NCBI GenBank assembly: GCA_946404405.1
Contig: CAMJDL010000008.1
Span: forward strand, 31,958-95,957
Direction of reading: 5' to 3'
Origin: an uncultured Prevotella sp.
GTDB taxonomy: Bacteria; Bacteroidota; Bacteroidia; Bacteroidales; Bacteroidaceae
DNA length: 64,000 bases
The notes beneath the pieces are model-generated. The model ran no database searches, was not told the DNA's origin, and worked only from the letters and a program-made list of their open reading frames with translations. Positions 48,253 to 58,767 of this stretch are shown here, one piece after another (positions within the stretch are counted from its first letter, which is position 1; each line of letters begins with the position of its first letter). The position numbers and the translations under genes were made by a program.

Positions 48253-50488
48253 GCGACGCCTGTTCGCCAACAACCCAGATGATATCCCCTTCTTGGAAAT
48301 GTCGCTTCGGATTAACGGGCGACAGGTTCTCCTTTCCTTCTTCCAATCCTACTACCATACAACCGTAGATACTGCGAATGCCGCTCTCTTCCAGTGTTTT
48401 GCCAACGAAGGGACTCGTAGCGCTGATGATAATCTGGCGTAGCTTCATTTCGCGATTCTCCAATGTAAGGTCATCCTGGATGATATCTGTTTCCAAGGCA
48501 TGCCCGAACTTGGCCAGCTGTTCGTCGCTACCAATTACTTGCAAGCGGTCGCAGGGGTAGAGCACGTAGTCACCGTCAGGAATGTTCATGCGGAATCCGC
48601 CTCTCAGAATACTGCTGATATGCACGCCATATCTCTTGCCTAAATTCAGTTCCTTCAGCGTACTGCCCATCCACAGGGAATTGGTGGGTACTTCGAAGTC
48701 GGCAATATGGATATCGCGATCCAGCAGTCGTCCCTCATACAAAGGGCGCTTCTTGCCACGCACCTGCGCCTCAATGTCGCGCGAGCGCAGATTGTTGACA
48801 AACAAACGTTCCAATACAATGCTACGACGTTTCACCGTACGTGACACTATCATGAGGATGAGAGCCACAACGCCCAGCGTAATCATCACGGCATTGCTGA
48901 AACGGCTTAGGTAGTGACAGATGTAGAAGATAAAACTGACAGCAATGACGCCACGTACCAGAATGGTAAACAGTAGTGGCAGACGGTTGCGGTTACTCTC
49001 GGCCCATAGCGCCTTCCACTCCTCGGAATGGTTCTTCTTCATCACCATAGCACGCAGGAAAGGTGATATCAACAGTACCGTCAGTACACCCGTAATGGCG
49101 TTGGCATACCAGTGCAACTCCCAGCCAGGCAATAACTTGCGCATAAAGGGCAATACGAAGGTGAACATCAGGGCTACCACAGCAGACGACAGAATGCTAT
49201 AGACCAGAGTGTTCATAGCCATCTGTGTCAGCAGACGTTTCCACAGGCTCTCTTTCTGCGAGTTCGGATGACTCATCGACAACTGGTTGAGCGTGTTAAT
49301 CAGTCTCTTAGGCAGCTTGTTTTCGATAACACCATAAGCCGGCGTGGCAAGCCGTATCATGTAAGGTGTGAGGAAAGTGGTTATAACGGATACGGCTACC
49401 ACTACCGGATATAGGAAGTTACTGATGACGCCTAACGATAGGCCTAACGATGCGATGATAAACGAGAACTCACCGATTTGAGCCATCGAGAAACCGCAAC
49501 GCATGGCTGACTTCAGACTCTCGCCACCCAGCATGAACGACAACGAGCCGAACAGGGCCTGACCAATCAGGATGGTAAGCACCAGGGTTAGTATGGGCAA
49601 TGCGTAATCTATCAGAATCTGCGGGTCTACCAGCATACCTACCGATACGAAGAAGATGGCACCGAACAGGTTCTTCACAGGTTCCACCAGCTTTTCTATC
49701 TTTTCGGCCTCTACCGTCTCAGCCAGTATGCTACCCATGATGAAAGCACCGAAAGCTGACGAGAACCCAACCTTCGTCGAGAATACCGCCATAGCGCAGC
49801 ATAGTCCTAACGACACGATGAGCAACACCTCGGCATTGATGAGTTTGCGGACGGAACGTAGGAAGATAGGAATGGCAAAGATGCCCACTACCAGCCACAA
49901 TACCAAGAAGAAGCCTATCTTCACCACCGAGCCCAGCATTTGTCCGCCGTCAGGGTTATTGCCCGAGGCTATGGCGCTCAGCATCACCATCATCACAATG
50001 GCCAGAATGTCTTCAAGGATGAGCACCGACATTACCAGGCTTGCAAATTGCTGTTGGCGCAGTCCTAAGTCGTCGAAGGCTTTGTAGATAATCGTTGTAG
50101 AGCTCATGGCCAGCATACCGCCTAAGAAGATGCAGTCCATCTTCGACCAGCCGAAGGCATGACCCATACAGACACCCAGCATCGACATCGAGAAGATGAT
50201 GGTCATTGTCGATATGATGGGCGAAGCACCCATCTTCAGGATTTTCTTGAATGAGAAGTCCAGTCCCAGCGAGAACAGCAGGAACATCACACCGATGTCA
50301 GCCCATAGGTGGATATTCTCCATATCTGCCACACTGGCTGTATATGGCATGTGGGGCGATACCAGGAATCCTGCCACGATATAGCCCAATACCAATGGTT
50401 GTTTCAGCCGTTTGAATACCAGCGTCACAACACCTGCCATGATTAGTATCAGGGCCAGGTCTTGTATCATGGTAGGTAGTTCAGCCAT
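48230..50488 (-). CDS. Cation:proton antiporter (CPA2/KefB-like) with TrkA-C domain
   Basis: [39 protein letters not shown]-terminal RCK_C-like region. Confidence 0.88.
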   Translation of the reverse strand: MAELPTMIQDLALILIMAGVVTLVFKRLKQPLVLGYIVAGFLVSPHMPYTASVADMENIHLWADIGVMFLLFSLGLDFSFKKILKMGASPIISTMTIIFSMSMLGVCMGHAFGWSKMDCIFLGGMLAMSSTTIIYKAFDDLGLRQQQFASLVMSVLILEDILAIVMMVMLSAIASGNNPDGGQMLGSVVKIGFFLVLWLVVGIFAIPIFLRSVRKLINAEVLLIVSLGLCCAMAVFSTKVGFSSAFGAFIMGSILAETVEAEKIEKLVEPVKNLFGAIFFVSVGMLVDPQILIDYALPILTLVLTILIGQALFGSLSFMLGGESLKSAMRCGFSMAQIGEFSFIIASLGLSLGVISNFLYPVVVAVSVITTFLTPYMIRLATPAYGVIENKLPKRLINTLNQLSMSHPNSQKESLWKRLLTQMAMNTLVYSILSSAVVALMFTFVLPFMRKLLPGWELHWYANAITGVLTVLLISPFLRAMVMKKNHSEEWKALWAESNRNRLPLLFTILVRGVIAVSFIFYICHYLSRFSNAVMITLGVVALILMIVSRTVKRRSIVLERLFVNNLRSRDIEAQVRGKKRPLYEGRLLDRDIHIADFEVPTNSLWMGSTLKELNLGKRYGVHISSILRGGFRMNIPDGDYVLYPCDRLQVIGSDEQLAKFGHALETDIIQDDLTLENREMKLRQIIISATSPFVGKTLEESGIRSIYGCMVVGLEEGKENLSPVNPKRHFQEGDIIWVVGEQASLNTIVQH

Positions 50489-51707
50489 TATATTCTCCCA
50501 CTAATTCGCAGATTTTTACAACGACTTGCATAGCTTTCTCCATCGACTGGATGGGCACGAATTCGTAAGGACCGTGGAAGTTGATGCCACCAGCGAAGAT
50601 GTTAGGGCAGGGGAGTCCTTTGAACGACAACTGGGCACCGTCCGTACCACCGCGGATGGGGCGCACCTTCGGACCGACGCCCACCTCCTGCATGGCTTTC
50701 AGCACCACGTCGATGACGTGCATGGCATCGGGCTCAATCTTTTCCTTCATATTATAGTATTGGTCGCTGACCACGCATTCCACCGTGCCATCGCCGTATT
50801 TCTCGTTCATCTGCTCGGCACAACGCTGTATGAAACGCTTGCGGTCTTCAAACTCTTCGCGGTCGTGGTCGCGGATAATGTACGATAGCTTGGCCTGCTC
50901 AATGTTCGACGTGATGCCCAGCAGGTGGTAGAAGCCCTGATAGCCCTCAGTGGTCTCAGGCGTCTCGTCCTCTGGCAACATCTTGGCAAACTCGGCAGCC
51001 AGTGCGTTGGCGTTAATCATCTTACCCTTGGCATAGCCCGGGTGAACGCTGACACCTTTGATGGTAATCTTGGCTGAAGCGGCGTTGAAGTTCTCGAACT
51101 CCAGCTCGCCCACGTCACCACCGTCCATCGTGTAGGCCCATTCGCACCCGAATTTCTCCACGTCGAAGTGGTGGGCACCCATGCCTATCTCCTCGTCGGG
51201 ATTAAAGGCCACGCGAATCTTACCGTGCTTAATCTCCTTGTGCTCCTGCAGGTACACCATAGCCTGTACGATTTCGGCAATACCCGCCTTGTCGTCGGCA
51301 CCCAGCAGTGTCGTACCGTCTGTCACGATGAGGTCTTCGCCCACATGTTGCAACAGTTCTGGGAACTTCTTCGGGCTGCTGATGATGCCATCGCTCAGTA
51401 CGATGTCGCTTCCGTCGTAGTTCTTTACGATTTGTGGCTTGATGTCCGCTCCTGAGCAGTCAGGGCTTGTGTCGTAGTGTGAGATGAAGCCGATGGTAGG
51501 CACCTTCTCTTTAGTGTTCGACTTCAGTGTGGCGTAGATGTAGCCCTTGTCGTCCATCTCTACGTCGTCCAGTCCTTCGTGCTCCAGTTCCTTCTTCAGG
51601 TACTCGGCAAATATCAGTTGTTTACTTGTACTCGGCACCGTCTGGCTGTCCTCAGCCGACTGTGTATCGAATTTTGTATAGTTCAGAAATCTCTCTGTAA
51701 TGTCCAT
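50481..51707 (-). CDS. pepT: Peptidase T
   Basis: [71 protein letters not shown]. Confidence 0.95.
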   Translation of the reverse strand: MDITERFLNYTKFDTQSAEDSQTVPSTSKQLIFAEYLKKELEHEGLDDVEMDDKGYIYATLKSNTKEKVPTIGFISHYDTSPDCSGADIKPQIVKNYDGSDIVLSDGIISSPKKFPELLQHVGEDLIVTDGTTLLGADDKAGIAEIVQAMVYLQEHKEIKHGKIRVAFNPDEEIGMGAHHFDVEKFGCEWAYTMDGGDVGELEFENFNAASAKITIKGVSVHPGYAKGKMINANALAAEFAKMLPEDETPETTEGYQGFYHLLGITSNIEQAKLSYIIRDHDREEFEDRKRFIQRCAEQMNEKYGDGTVECVVSDQYYNMKEKIEPDAMHVIDVVLKAMQEVGVGPKVRPIRGGTDGAQLSFKGLPCPNIFAGGINFHGPYEFVPIQSMEKAMQVVVKICELVGEYNG

Positions 51708-51788
51708 TTTATCTTGTCTTTTGCTTATTGCATGCAAAGATAGTCATAATTTGCGAAATATCCAAATCTTTCCTGCGTTTATTTGTTT

Positions 51789-52415
51789 TTATGGCGTGTT
51801 CTTAAGCAACGTCTCCAGTGCCTCTGTCCAGTCCTCATTGTTTTGCGGACAGAGGGTGTGCATGCCCATCGATGCTGCCATCTCAACATTCCTTCGGCCA
51901 TCGTCCACAAAGAGCGTTTCTTCGGGTACAGATTGCTGTCCTTGCAGCATCATCTCGAATATCTCGCGTCGTGGCTTCATGACCTTGCATTCATAGCTCA
52001 GATACAGGGCGTCGAAGAAATAGCTGATGGGGTGCCCCTCTCCGTCGAAGTCGTTGTTGGCCCACTGCATCATGTAAGGGTTCGTGTTCGACAGCAGACA
52101 CACCCGATAGCCCCTTTTCCTCAGACTGAGTAGCGCCTCCAGGTTGCGTTTGGGCACGTAATCTACGTATCCGTGCCAGGCCTGGAAACACTCGTCCGCG
52201 GTCAGTTCCCTGCCCACCATCTTGCTCAGTTCCCTACGGAAGTCCTCAGCAGTAATACGTCCTGACTCCAAGTCGCCGAAGATGCCCCGCTGTTCAAAGG
52301 CGTCCAGCTGTTGCCGTGCATCCTTCAGTCCTGCCTCCTCAAACCGCTTCACGGCCTGTTCGTAACTGAGCGCCAGTACCACTCCGCCCAAGTCGAATGC
52401 AATATTCTTAATCAT
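51789..52415 (-). CDS. HAD-family hydrolase
   Basis: MIKNIAFDLGGVVLALSYEQAV; VCLLSNTNPYMMQW; ETLFVDDGRRNVEMAASMGM. Confidence 0.9.
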   Translation of the reverse strand: MIKNIAFDLGGVVLALSYEQAVKRFEEAGLKDARQQLDAFEQRGIFGDLESGRITAEDFRRELSKMVGRELTADECFQAWHGYVDYVPKRNLEALLSLRKRGYRVCLLSNTNPYMMQWANNDFDGEGHPISYFFDALYLSYECKVMKPRREIFEMMLQGQQSVPEETLFVDDGRRNVEMAASMGMHTLCPQNNEDWTEALETLLKNTP

Positions 52416-52421
52416 AGATAT

Positions 52422-53135
52422 TCAAGTTTCAGTACTGTTGTTGTTCTCCTTATTTGAATATTGTGCCCTAGGCGATAGGCTATTATATGTATCAAGGCCG
52501 CCTAAACCAGCCCCGTAGATAATGGTGTCAATGAAGAAATAATGCTCCTCATCATCTACTAACACATTACCATCCACGGCATCAAAGATGTCGTGCTGCC
52601 CGTTGGTGTAGTACGCACCGTCATCCTCAGCCCGAAAACCAAGACGCAGAAACTCTTCATGTATTTCCTCCTTTGTTGCAAGACGAGCATTTGCAATAAA
52701 TGGTTGTACGAGAACCGCACATATTTTGCCATCGCGATTCTCAGCCAAACCAATCATGCGATAGGGGCAAGCATCAAAGTATTTGTTATGTGCCTTTATA
52801 CGTTCAAAAAAAGAAGTGAGGTTATCATCTGAATAACGGAAATCATTAAGTTTGACGATGTCCATTCCATTAGGAGATAGATACACTTCATTTTCTGACC
52901 CACGATCTATGAATTCGCCAAACAGGCTACGATCATCGTACCAGCAGCCTTGTTCCTGTGCCCAATTTTTAAGTTTTACCATTTGGACAGGTTTGCAAGC
53001 CGTTGTTCCCGCAAGAGTTTCAATCTCCTTAAGGACTCGCTGCGCGACAGTGGATGCTCTTTCCAATATGCAACCTTCTGTCTCATTTCGGCATTCATCT
53101 TCTTGTGATAGTCGTTCAGAATTATCTCCATTCAT
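52422..53135 (-). CDS. Putative polyvalent-protein-type kinase (mobile-element associated family)
   Basis: DRGSENEVYLSPNGMDIVKLNDFRYSDDNLTSFFERIKAHNKYF; TNGQHDIFDAVDGNVLVDDEEHYFFIDTII. Confidence 0.65.
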   Translation of the reverse strand: MNGDNSERLSQEDECRNETEGCILERASTVAQRVLKEIETLAGTTACKPVQMVKLKNWAQEQGCWYDDRSLFGEFIDRGSENEVYLSPNGMDIVKLNDFRYSDDNLTSFFERIKAHNKYFDACPYRMIGLAENRDGKICAVLVQPFIANARLATKEEIHEEFLRLGFRAEDDGAYYTNGQHDIFDAVDGNVLVDDEEHYFFIDTIIYGAGLGGLDTYNSLSPRAQYSNKENNNSTET

Positions 53136-53373
53136 TGAGTTTTATTGAGTTTAACGATGCAAAGATACGAACTATTTTCCAAACCTCCAAATTTTGGCTT
53201 GTTTTCTTTCTATTTCGCATTGGGTTGCCTCGCTTTTCGCAAGCACTTCGCAACCCCTTGTCTAACCTATGCCTACACGATGTGATTTCATCTTCAAAAG
53301 GTTACAAAAACAATCTCATTGCACCAAATTTTATCTTCATTGATAAAAAAAAGTAAAATTTGGAAGTATATAA

Positions 53374-53404
53374 TTGGGTATTTCACAAATTCTTTGTATT
53401 TTTG
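53374..53404 (+). promoter_or_regulatory. Bacteroidota-type promoter
   Basis: TTGG (53374-53377), 19-nt spacer, TATTTTTG (53397-53404). Confidence 0.75.
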
Positions 53405-53407
53405 CAC

Positions 53408-53520
53408 CCGAAAGCATCAAGAGCAGTCGCTACATGTTAGCGGACTCGCCAACCGAGCTTAACTTTGCCACGGTGGTCAGTACGATGCGGAAGAATTATT
53501 CACTTCAAAAACAAAAAGTT
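53408..53520 (+). ncRNA. Candidate structured 5' leader
   Basis: Closing GCATC/GATGC (53414-53418 / 53484-53488) enclosing GTCGCTA/TAGCGgAC, CTCG/CGAG and a short third hairpin. Confidence 0.5.
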
Positions 53521-53778
53521 ATGCAACAACACATTAATTACATCAAGTTTGCCCTGCGTTTCGCAGACATGCAGATTCCCGAGTTAGTAACCGTTTTCAA
53601 CGCCCAGGTGCAAAGCCAAGGCTGGTCCAGTATGCGAGCCTATCACGATCAGGCTCTCCTTGACGAGTTCCAGCGTCGCGGCATCGATACCTCTGCCGTC
53701 TATGATGGTAGGGCCATGTCATTTGTTCACCCCGTCAAGTACGACATTGCTGACAATCGTTTAGTGGCTAACGGCTGA
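53521..53778 (+). CDS. Hypothetical 85-aa protein
   Basis: MQQHINYIKFALRFADMQIPELVTVFNAQVQSQGWSSMRAYHDQALLDEFQRRGIDTSAVYDG. Confidence 0.65.
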   Translation: MQQHINYIKFALRFADMQIPELVTVFNAQVQSQGWSSMRAYHDQALLDEFQRRGIDTSAVYDGRAMSFVHPVKYDIADNRLVANG

Positions 53779-53892
53779 ATAGCCCCCTCATACAATACTC
53801 CGTCCTTGGCAGTCTGCTCTTTGCCAACGGCTGGGCATTTTATATTCTTGAAAAAACGAATGCAATGCAATATTGGAATATTAACTTTGTGA

Positions 53893-54795
53893 CTACTCGT
53901 TGTTTCCGAGGAAAGCAATACGCTTCAAGGGCAACATATTCTTATCCTCGTCCGACATCTTGTCGTAGTACTCTTGCCACATCTCGATGAACTCATCGCC
54001 ATCTATCAGACGGATGAACTTATCTCCACCCGATGCAGCGTGTTTGGCATCAGCGGAATAAGTTCCTGATGTTACAAAAAGGGCTATGTCACCAGCCTTC
54101 AAGATACCAAGCAGAGCTCTTACATCAGCAGCTCCAGTAGCAGTATCAGGCTTGTGCTTTACCTGTACCTTGATTCGTGGAGTTTGAGCTCCCAACGGAT
54201 CTACATAAGCCACAATGTCTATTCCGCCATCCTTACCGCGAGGAGCAACTGACTGAATATAGTAGCCCATTGCCTTTAACAGCGATGCCACCAAATCTTG
54301 GAATTCATAAGGGTTCTTACCCTTCAGATATTCACGAATACCATTAGCAGCCCTTTCCTCCAGCGTCTCAAGTTCTATCATGGTTTCCTTGGCAGGATCG
54401 TTTTCTTCTTCCGGCTGAGCCGCAGGTTTCTCATCAGTTGTCTGCTCCTTGCCTCGATACCATGCCTTATAACGCCGCCATGCTTCGTCGCGCAATTTCT
54501 CTGCACCAAGCTTTAATGCTTCCTCACCTTCAGGGGTTATTGTCCAGTTACCTTTCTTTTTAATAAGGTATCCTGCACGCACGTAGTCCACCGATGTGAA
54601 GTGCATATTGCTCTGCCAGCGAATATTACCTGTATTCTCAAGAGCTTCTTTCTCCCAAGCAGATAGCTCAACTGTTTTTTCTATCTCCTGCATCAGAATG
54701 CGTATAGGCATTGTTCCCCCATTCTTCGAGAGAATGTTCATTGCAGCAAACATCGTCTTGGCCGACGTTACATAGGATTTTGATTTAGCTTTCAT
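53893..54795 (-). CDS. Mrr-type restriction endonuclease with N-terminal winged helix
   Basis: FQDLVASLLKAMGYYIQSVAPRGKDGGIDIVAYVDPLGAQTPRIKVQVKHK matches the Mrr D..QxK core. Confidence 0.9.
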   Translation of the reverse strand: MKAKSKSYVTSAKTMFAAMNILSKNGGTMPIRILMQEIEKTVELSAWEKEALENTGNIRWQSNMHFTSVDYVRAGYLIKKKGNWTITPEGEEALKLGAEKLRDEAWRRYKAWYRGKEQTTDEKPAAQPEEENDPAKETMIELETLEERAANGIREYLKGKNPYEFQDLVASLLKAMGYYIQSVAPRGKDGGIDIVAYVDPLGAQTPRIKVQVKHKPDTATGAADVRALLGILKAGDIALFVTSGTYSADAKHAASGGDKFIRLIDGDEFIEMWQEYYDKMSDEDKNMLPLKRIAFLGNNE

Positions 54796-54810
54796 ATCAT
54801 TAGTATTATA

Positions 54811-57800
54811 TTATTCCATTGGTTTGATCATTGACTCAATAAAGGCGATTTCGTCGTCTGTCAGGTCGTACTTTGCATAGAGTTCGGCATCAGTCCATGG
54901 CTTGCCGAAGTCTTGGAGAGGGACAAAAGCAAAAGTCTTAGAGGTTGCATCTTGACTAGACTTGGCTAATTTGTGCATAAACCTTGCGAATTTTGTTTTA
55001 AGGTATATGCAAAGATTTACGCATTGTTGCTCATCCAAATGTGCACTACCCCCTATTACTAAATATGATTCTGTACAAATCGTATTAGGTTCCCCAACAA
55101 AGGCATTCAAGTTGTCATCGTTTAATTCTGTTCCGATATTATTTGCTCTTGGCATTATGACTTTCCATCCATCAATCCACTCTGTATGAACCTTTATCAG
55201 CTCACGTTCAACATAACCCTTTTGACGTCCTTTTCCAATACAGGTAACAGGATGTAGTACAACCTCAGGGGTAGAATGATATGCCTCGTCATTTACAAAG
55301 TATCCCCTAAACCCAAAAGGTCGCAAAGACGATATCCATTCCTCCATAAACTGATGGGAGTATTTCCTAACTTTAGCCAAAATAGAAATAGCTTTTCCAT
55401 CTCGGACAAATGTCTCTATTCCATCAATTTGAAGAGAGCGTATAGTATCACTACTTATCCCATCTCTTTCATGGGTAACCACTCTTACCAAATTATTAGA
55501 ATTGTCATAATCGGAATCTCTCAAGAAGTAGCAAATACCACCACGAATATTAGTCCCTGGGAATACCAATTCTGGATTTGTAAAGTCATCAAGTCTACGA
55601 ATATGTTTGTCATTAAGCATAGACAATCTAAACTCATCCAAGCCTCTTCCTCCTGCATACCATCTGGCTGGCATTATCATTGATACGTAATGTGCTTTAA
55701 GCTTTATGGATGCATCCACAAAAAGATTATAAACAGGCGAGGCACTTGCTTGCGCTCCTCCATCCATCACCTGATATGGAGGATTACTAACTATTGCGTC
55801 TAACTTCATATTTGTATCTTGATTTATCTTCCAGAAACGTTTGCCATCACGGAAGGTGTTGACGACAGCCTCTGGACGTTCTGAAATGTTTTCTATTAAT
55901 TCGGGATAATACTGGGCATTTACACGTGTGTTGCGGAAACCTGCTAAAGTGCGTTTGGTAATACTCTTTGCCATTGGCGTTTTACAAACCACAAGGATGT
56001 TTTCCTCAATGGTGGCATCCCACAGATTCATAGCAAAACCATGAGAGACTTCACCGTATTTTGCCTTTGCTGCTTCCACACGAGAACGATAGATGTTGTA
56101 TGCCACATACAGCGGATAGAGACCACTCTTGGAGTTGATTTCCAATACGTGACTCTCTGGACGGAAGATGTCTTTGGTAACTTTTCCACGATCCACAAAG
56201 CGTGGTACAGACAATGTGTCTTTATCACCAAATGATTCTCCGTAGAAGCACCAGCCTCCAAGACAATCACTCATGTGCATGTTCACAACTCGCCAAGGAG
56301 TAAGTACCGTTTCCTTGTCTGGGTTGCGGAAGGTGTTGAAGATGGCCGAGATACGCTCTATTCTTTCTTCAATGGTGAACTTATCGGCAGCGCGGGCCAT
56401 CTCACGAATACGTTTACCTGCCTCGCGGAAGATGTCTGGATCATAGTATTTCTTAAACTTCTCGAACTTCTCCTTATCAACGCCCTTGGGCATGAATTCT
56501 TCCCAAGAAGTGTCATCAATGAGGCTCGCAAAATTGTCAATTGTAATCTCCTCATCCTCATTCTTCAGTTCAGCTCCATAAATCAGCAACGGCATACGAA
56601 TAGAAATGCCTCGAAGGATGCTAATGGCATTTTTACTCTGATTGCTCATGGCTTTCAGTTCCTCTAATCGGGCTTTCTCTTCAGGTGTCAGTTCCTTCTT
56701 GGATTTCTTCTCAAGTCGTTCCTTTTCTTCGTATTGCTCTTTGGTAAATCCTTGGTTGTTAACATCAATGTCGCCCGTCTTTGCCATAGCCTTTGTAGTG
56801 CCAATGGTTTTCTTCAGATCGTCAAAGTCTTGCAACTCTACATCCGTCAGCTTTAGCAACTCATCATTATAGAGCGCACCATCCTCGAAGCCACATTGCA
56901 CCACCTTTTCTATTTGGGCTTTCTTCAGCTGACTCATCATCTTATTCACATCGTAGGGTTTCATCTGCGAACCGTCGATGCTAATGATGGGGCAGAAATT
57001 CAAGAAGTCACCCAAGATCCTTCGGTCTTCCTCAGTCTGCTTGCCTGCCTTGGCTGATACCTTGGCTGTCTCTGCCAATACTCTCAGCGTCCTGTCTGGC
57101 GCAAAATCAAAGGCATAGCATTGTTCCTTCATACGTCCATGATTAGTAAACGGTGTCTGTACGCGGAAAATGGTTTGCATATACTGGGCCGCAGAGGTAC
57201 TGAACGAACCTGCCATCATGAAGACTGCCGTCCAAGGCTTGATGCTTACACCAGTTGTCAAGCGTCCGCAACTAAGGGTGATGGTATAGGTCTCGTTAGG
57301 GTCTTCGCCTATAGCTTTGTTTACCATCTTTAGGGCTTCAGCATTCTCTTCGTCCTCATCGCCATTGCCTGCAACGTTGACAATCTGGAACAGGCCGAAT
57401 ACAGGATGCGTTTTCAGTTTGGCACTCAATGCCCTTGCAGCCTTTACTCCTGGCACCAGCCACAGCGTATGTCGGAAGATACGACGGAAGGTATCGTTGC
57501 TATAGGGATAGAGGCTGTCCTTATCCTCCTTGCAAAGCAGCGTGAGGAAACGATCTACATCTTTATCATGAATAAAAGTGTCATCATCCTTCGTGCGGAA
57601 AAACTCGCGGAAGTTGAATGCCTTTTCGTCTTCCACATACTCTGACATCAATGTACCCAAGTCATAAGTGTAGATATTGATGGCTGGCAGCGAGGCGTAT
57701 GGATTCGGCTCGTATGGATTGTCGGTAGTCCATGCTTGCTTGGCTTTCTGCTCCATCACGTAGTCCCAAGTGAATATCTCTTCCTCAGAGTAGTCGTCGA

Positions 57801-58761
57801 AGAGGTTGAAAGGTGTGCCTGAGAGTTGCAGTACTTTGGTATCCTGCTTGATCAGTTCCTTCAATACGTTTTGCCCAAGTTCCGTTTTTGTTCCTTCATG
57901 CGCTTCGTCAACGATAACGAAGTCCCAAGGTGTCTTGAATATCTCATTGTTCTTGTCGAACTTACCACCCACTTGCTCTGAACCACGAAGGTCTTGCATG
58001 GATGCAAAATAGACATACTTGTTTCCCTTACTTACCAACTGTTCGAGTTTTCCGAACAGTTCCCCTTGGTTACGAGAACCATAATGATAGTGTGGACTAT
58101 CGTAGAATATCTTGCCAAAATCCTCAAACCAGCCTTTATCCACAACGGGACGGTGCGTTAGTATCAGGGTGCGAACGAATTCCTCTTCCTTGACTACCTG
58201 TAGGGCCGAAAGTGTCTTACCGAAACGCATCTTGGCATTCCATAGCATTTGATTGCCTTTCTTGAATCGCTTGCGGGTTTTATTAATGGCCTCCTGCTGT
58301 TCTGGACGGAAGATGATGGGCGACTGTCCTTGGGTAATGTCAGAAGGATGCAAACTCGTCTCACCGCGTTTCACAGCAGCAATGGCTTTCTTCACCGTTT
58401 CCAAGTCGCAGCAGTACCATTCATCTGCACCGCTGACACCCTCAAACTCTTTGCGCTTGATGCCGCTACGTTCCAACACCTTATGCACCTGTTTGTCATT
58501 GAAGGTCATAATCATGCCGCTGCGCACAAAGATGCTAATCTCGGTATAGAGCAACTGATAGGCAATGCCTGCCGTTTTGGTGTATTGGCGAATACGCTTG
58601 TGAGCAGCTTCCTTCAATGACTCCGCATTGTTGAAGAGATCGCTACCATCGTCTTCGTCAATGGTGGTCTCACCAATCTTCAGACAGTCACGATGCCGTT
58701 CATCATTGATGGCAAAGACATAAATCAGTTTGGATTTTAATGAGGATTCGAATGTAGCCAT
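54811..58761 (-). CDS. GIY-YIG-like / superfamily 2 helicase / Eco57I-type N6-MTase fusion
   Basis: N-terminal LIYVFAINDERHRDCLKIGETT; helicase MRFGKTLSALQV, VIVDEAHEGT, LSGTPFNLF; MTase DAIVSNPPYQVMDGG. Confidence 0.88.
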   Translation of the reverse strand: MATFESSLKSKLIYVFAINDERHRDCLKIGETTIDEDDGSDLFNNAESLKEAAHKRIRQYTKTAGIAYQLLYTEISIFVRSGMIMTFNDKQVHKVLERSGIKRKEFEGVSGADEWYCCDLETVKKAIAAVKRGETSLHPSDITQGQSPIIFRPEQQEAINKTRKRFKKGNQMLWNAKMRFGKTLSALQVVKEEEFVRTLILTHRPVVDKGWFEDFGKIFYDSPHYHYGSRNQGELFGKLEQLVSKGNKYVYFASMQDLRGSEQVGGKFDKNNEIFKTPWDFVIVDEAHEGTKTELGQNVLKELIKQDTKVLQLSGTPFNLFDDYSEEEIFTWDYVMEQKAKQAWTTDNPYEPNPYASLPAINIYTYDLGTLMSEYVEDEKAFNFREFFRTKDDDTFIHDKDVDRFLTLLCKEDKDSLYPYSNDTFRRIFRHTLWLVPGVKAARALSAKLKTHPVFGLFQIVNVAGNGDEDEENAEALKMVNKAIGEDPNETYTITLSCGRLTTGVSIKPWTAVFMMAGSFSTSAAQYMQTIFRVQTPFTNHGRMKEQCYAFDFAPDRTLRVLAETAKVSAKAGKQTEEDRRILGDFLNFCPIISIDGSQMKPYDVNKMMSQLKKAQIEKVVQCGFEDGALYNDELLKLTDVELQDFDDLKKTIGTTKAMAKTGDIDVNNQGFTKEQYEEKERLEKKSKKELTPEEKARLEELKAMSNQSKNAISILRGISIRMPLLIYGAELKNEDEEITIDNFASLIDDTSWEEFMPKGVDKEKFEKFKKYYDPDIFREAGKRIREMARAADKFTIEERIERISAIFNTFRNPDKETVLTPWRVVNMHMSDCLGGWCFYGESFGDKDTLSVPRFVDRGKVTKDIFRPESHVLEINSKSGLYPLYVAYNIYRSRVEAAKAKYGEVSHGFAMNLWDATIEENILVVCKTPMAKSITKRTLAGFRNTRVNAQYYPELIENISERPEAVVNTFRDGKRFWKINQDTNMKLDAIVSNPPYQVMDGGAQASASPVYNLFVDASIKLKAHYVSMIMPARWYAGGRGLDEFRLSMLNDKHIRRLDDFTNPELVFPGTNIRGGICYFLRDSDYDNSNNLVRVVTHERDGISSDTIRSLQIDGIETFVRDGKAISILAKVRKYSHQFMEEWISSLRPFGFRGYFVNDEAYHSTPEVVLHPVTCIGKGRQKGYVERELIKVHTEWIDGWKVIMPRANNIGTELNDDNLNAFVGEPNTICTESYLVIGGSAHLDEQQCVNLCIYLKTKFARFMHKLAKSSQDATSKTFAFVPLQDFGKPWTDAELYAKYDLTDDEIAFIESMIKPME

Positions 58762-58767
58762 AGGTTT

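Noticed and set aside
53222-53260. GGGTTGC..GCAACCC inverted repeat as a terminator
   Set aside because: Only 7 bp with a large loop and no T run; too weak to call.
53410-53490. tRNA-like gene (cloverleaf look)
   Set aside because: No 7-bp acceptor, no TTC-loop (GGTTCRA) sequence and no CCA context; treated as an mRNA leader instead.
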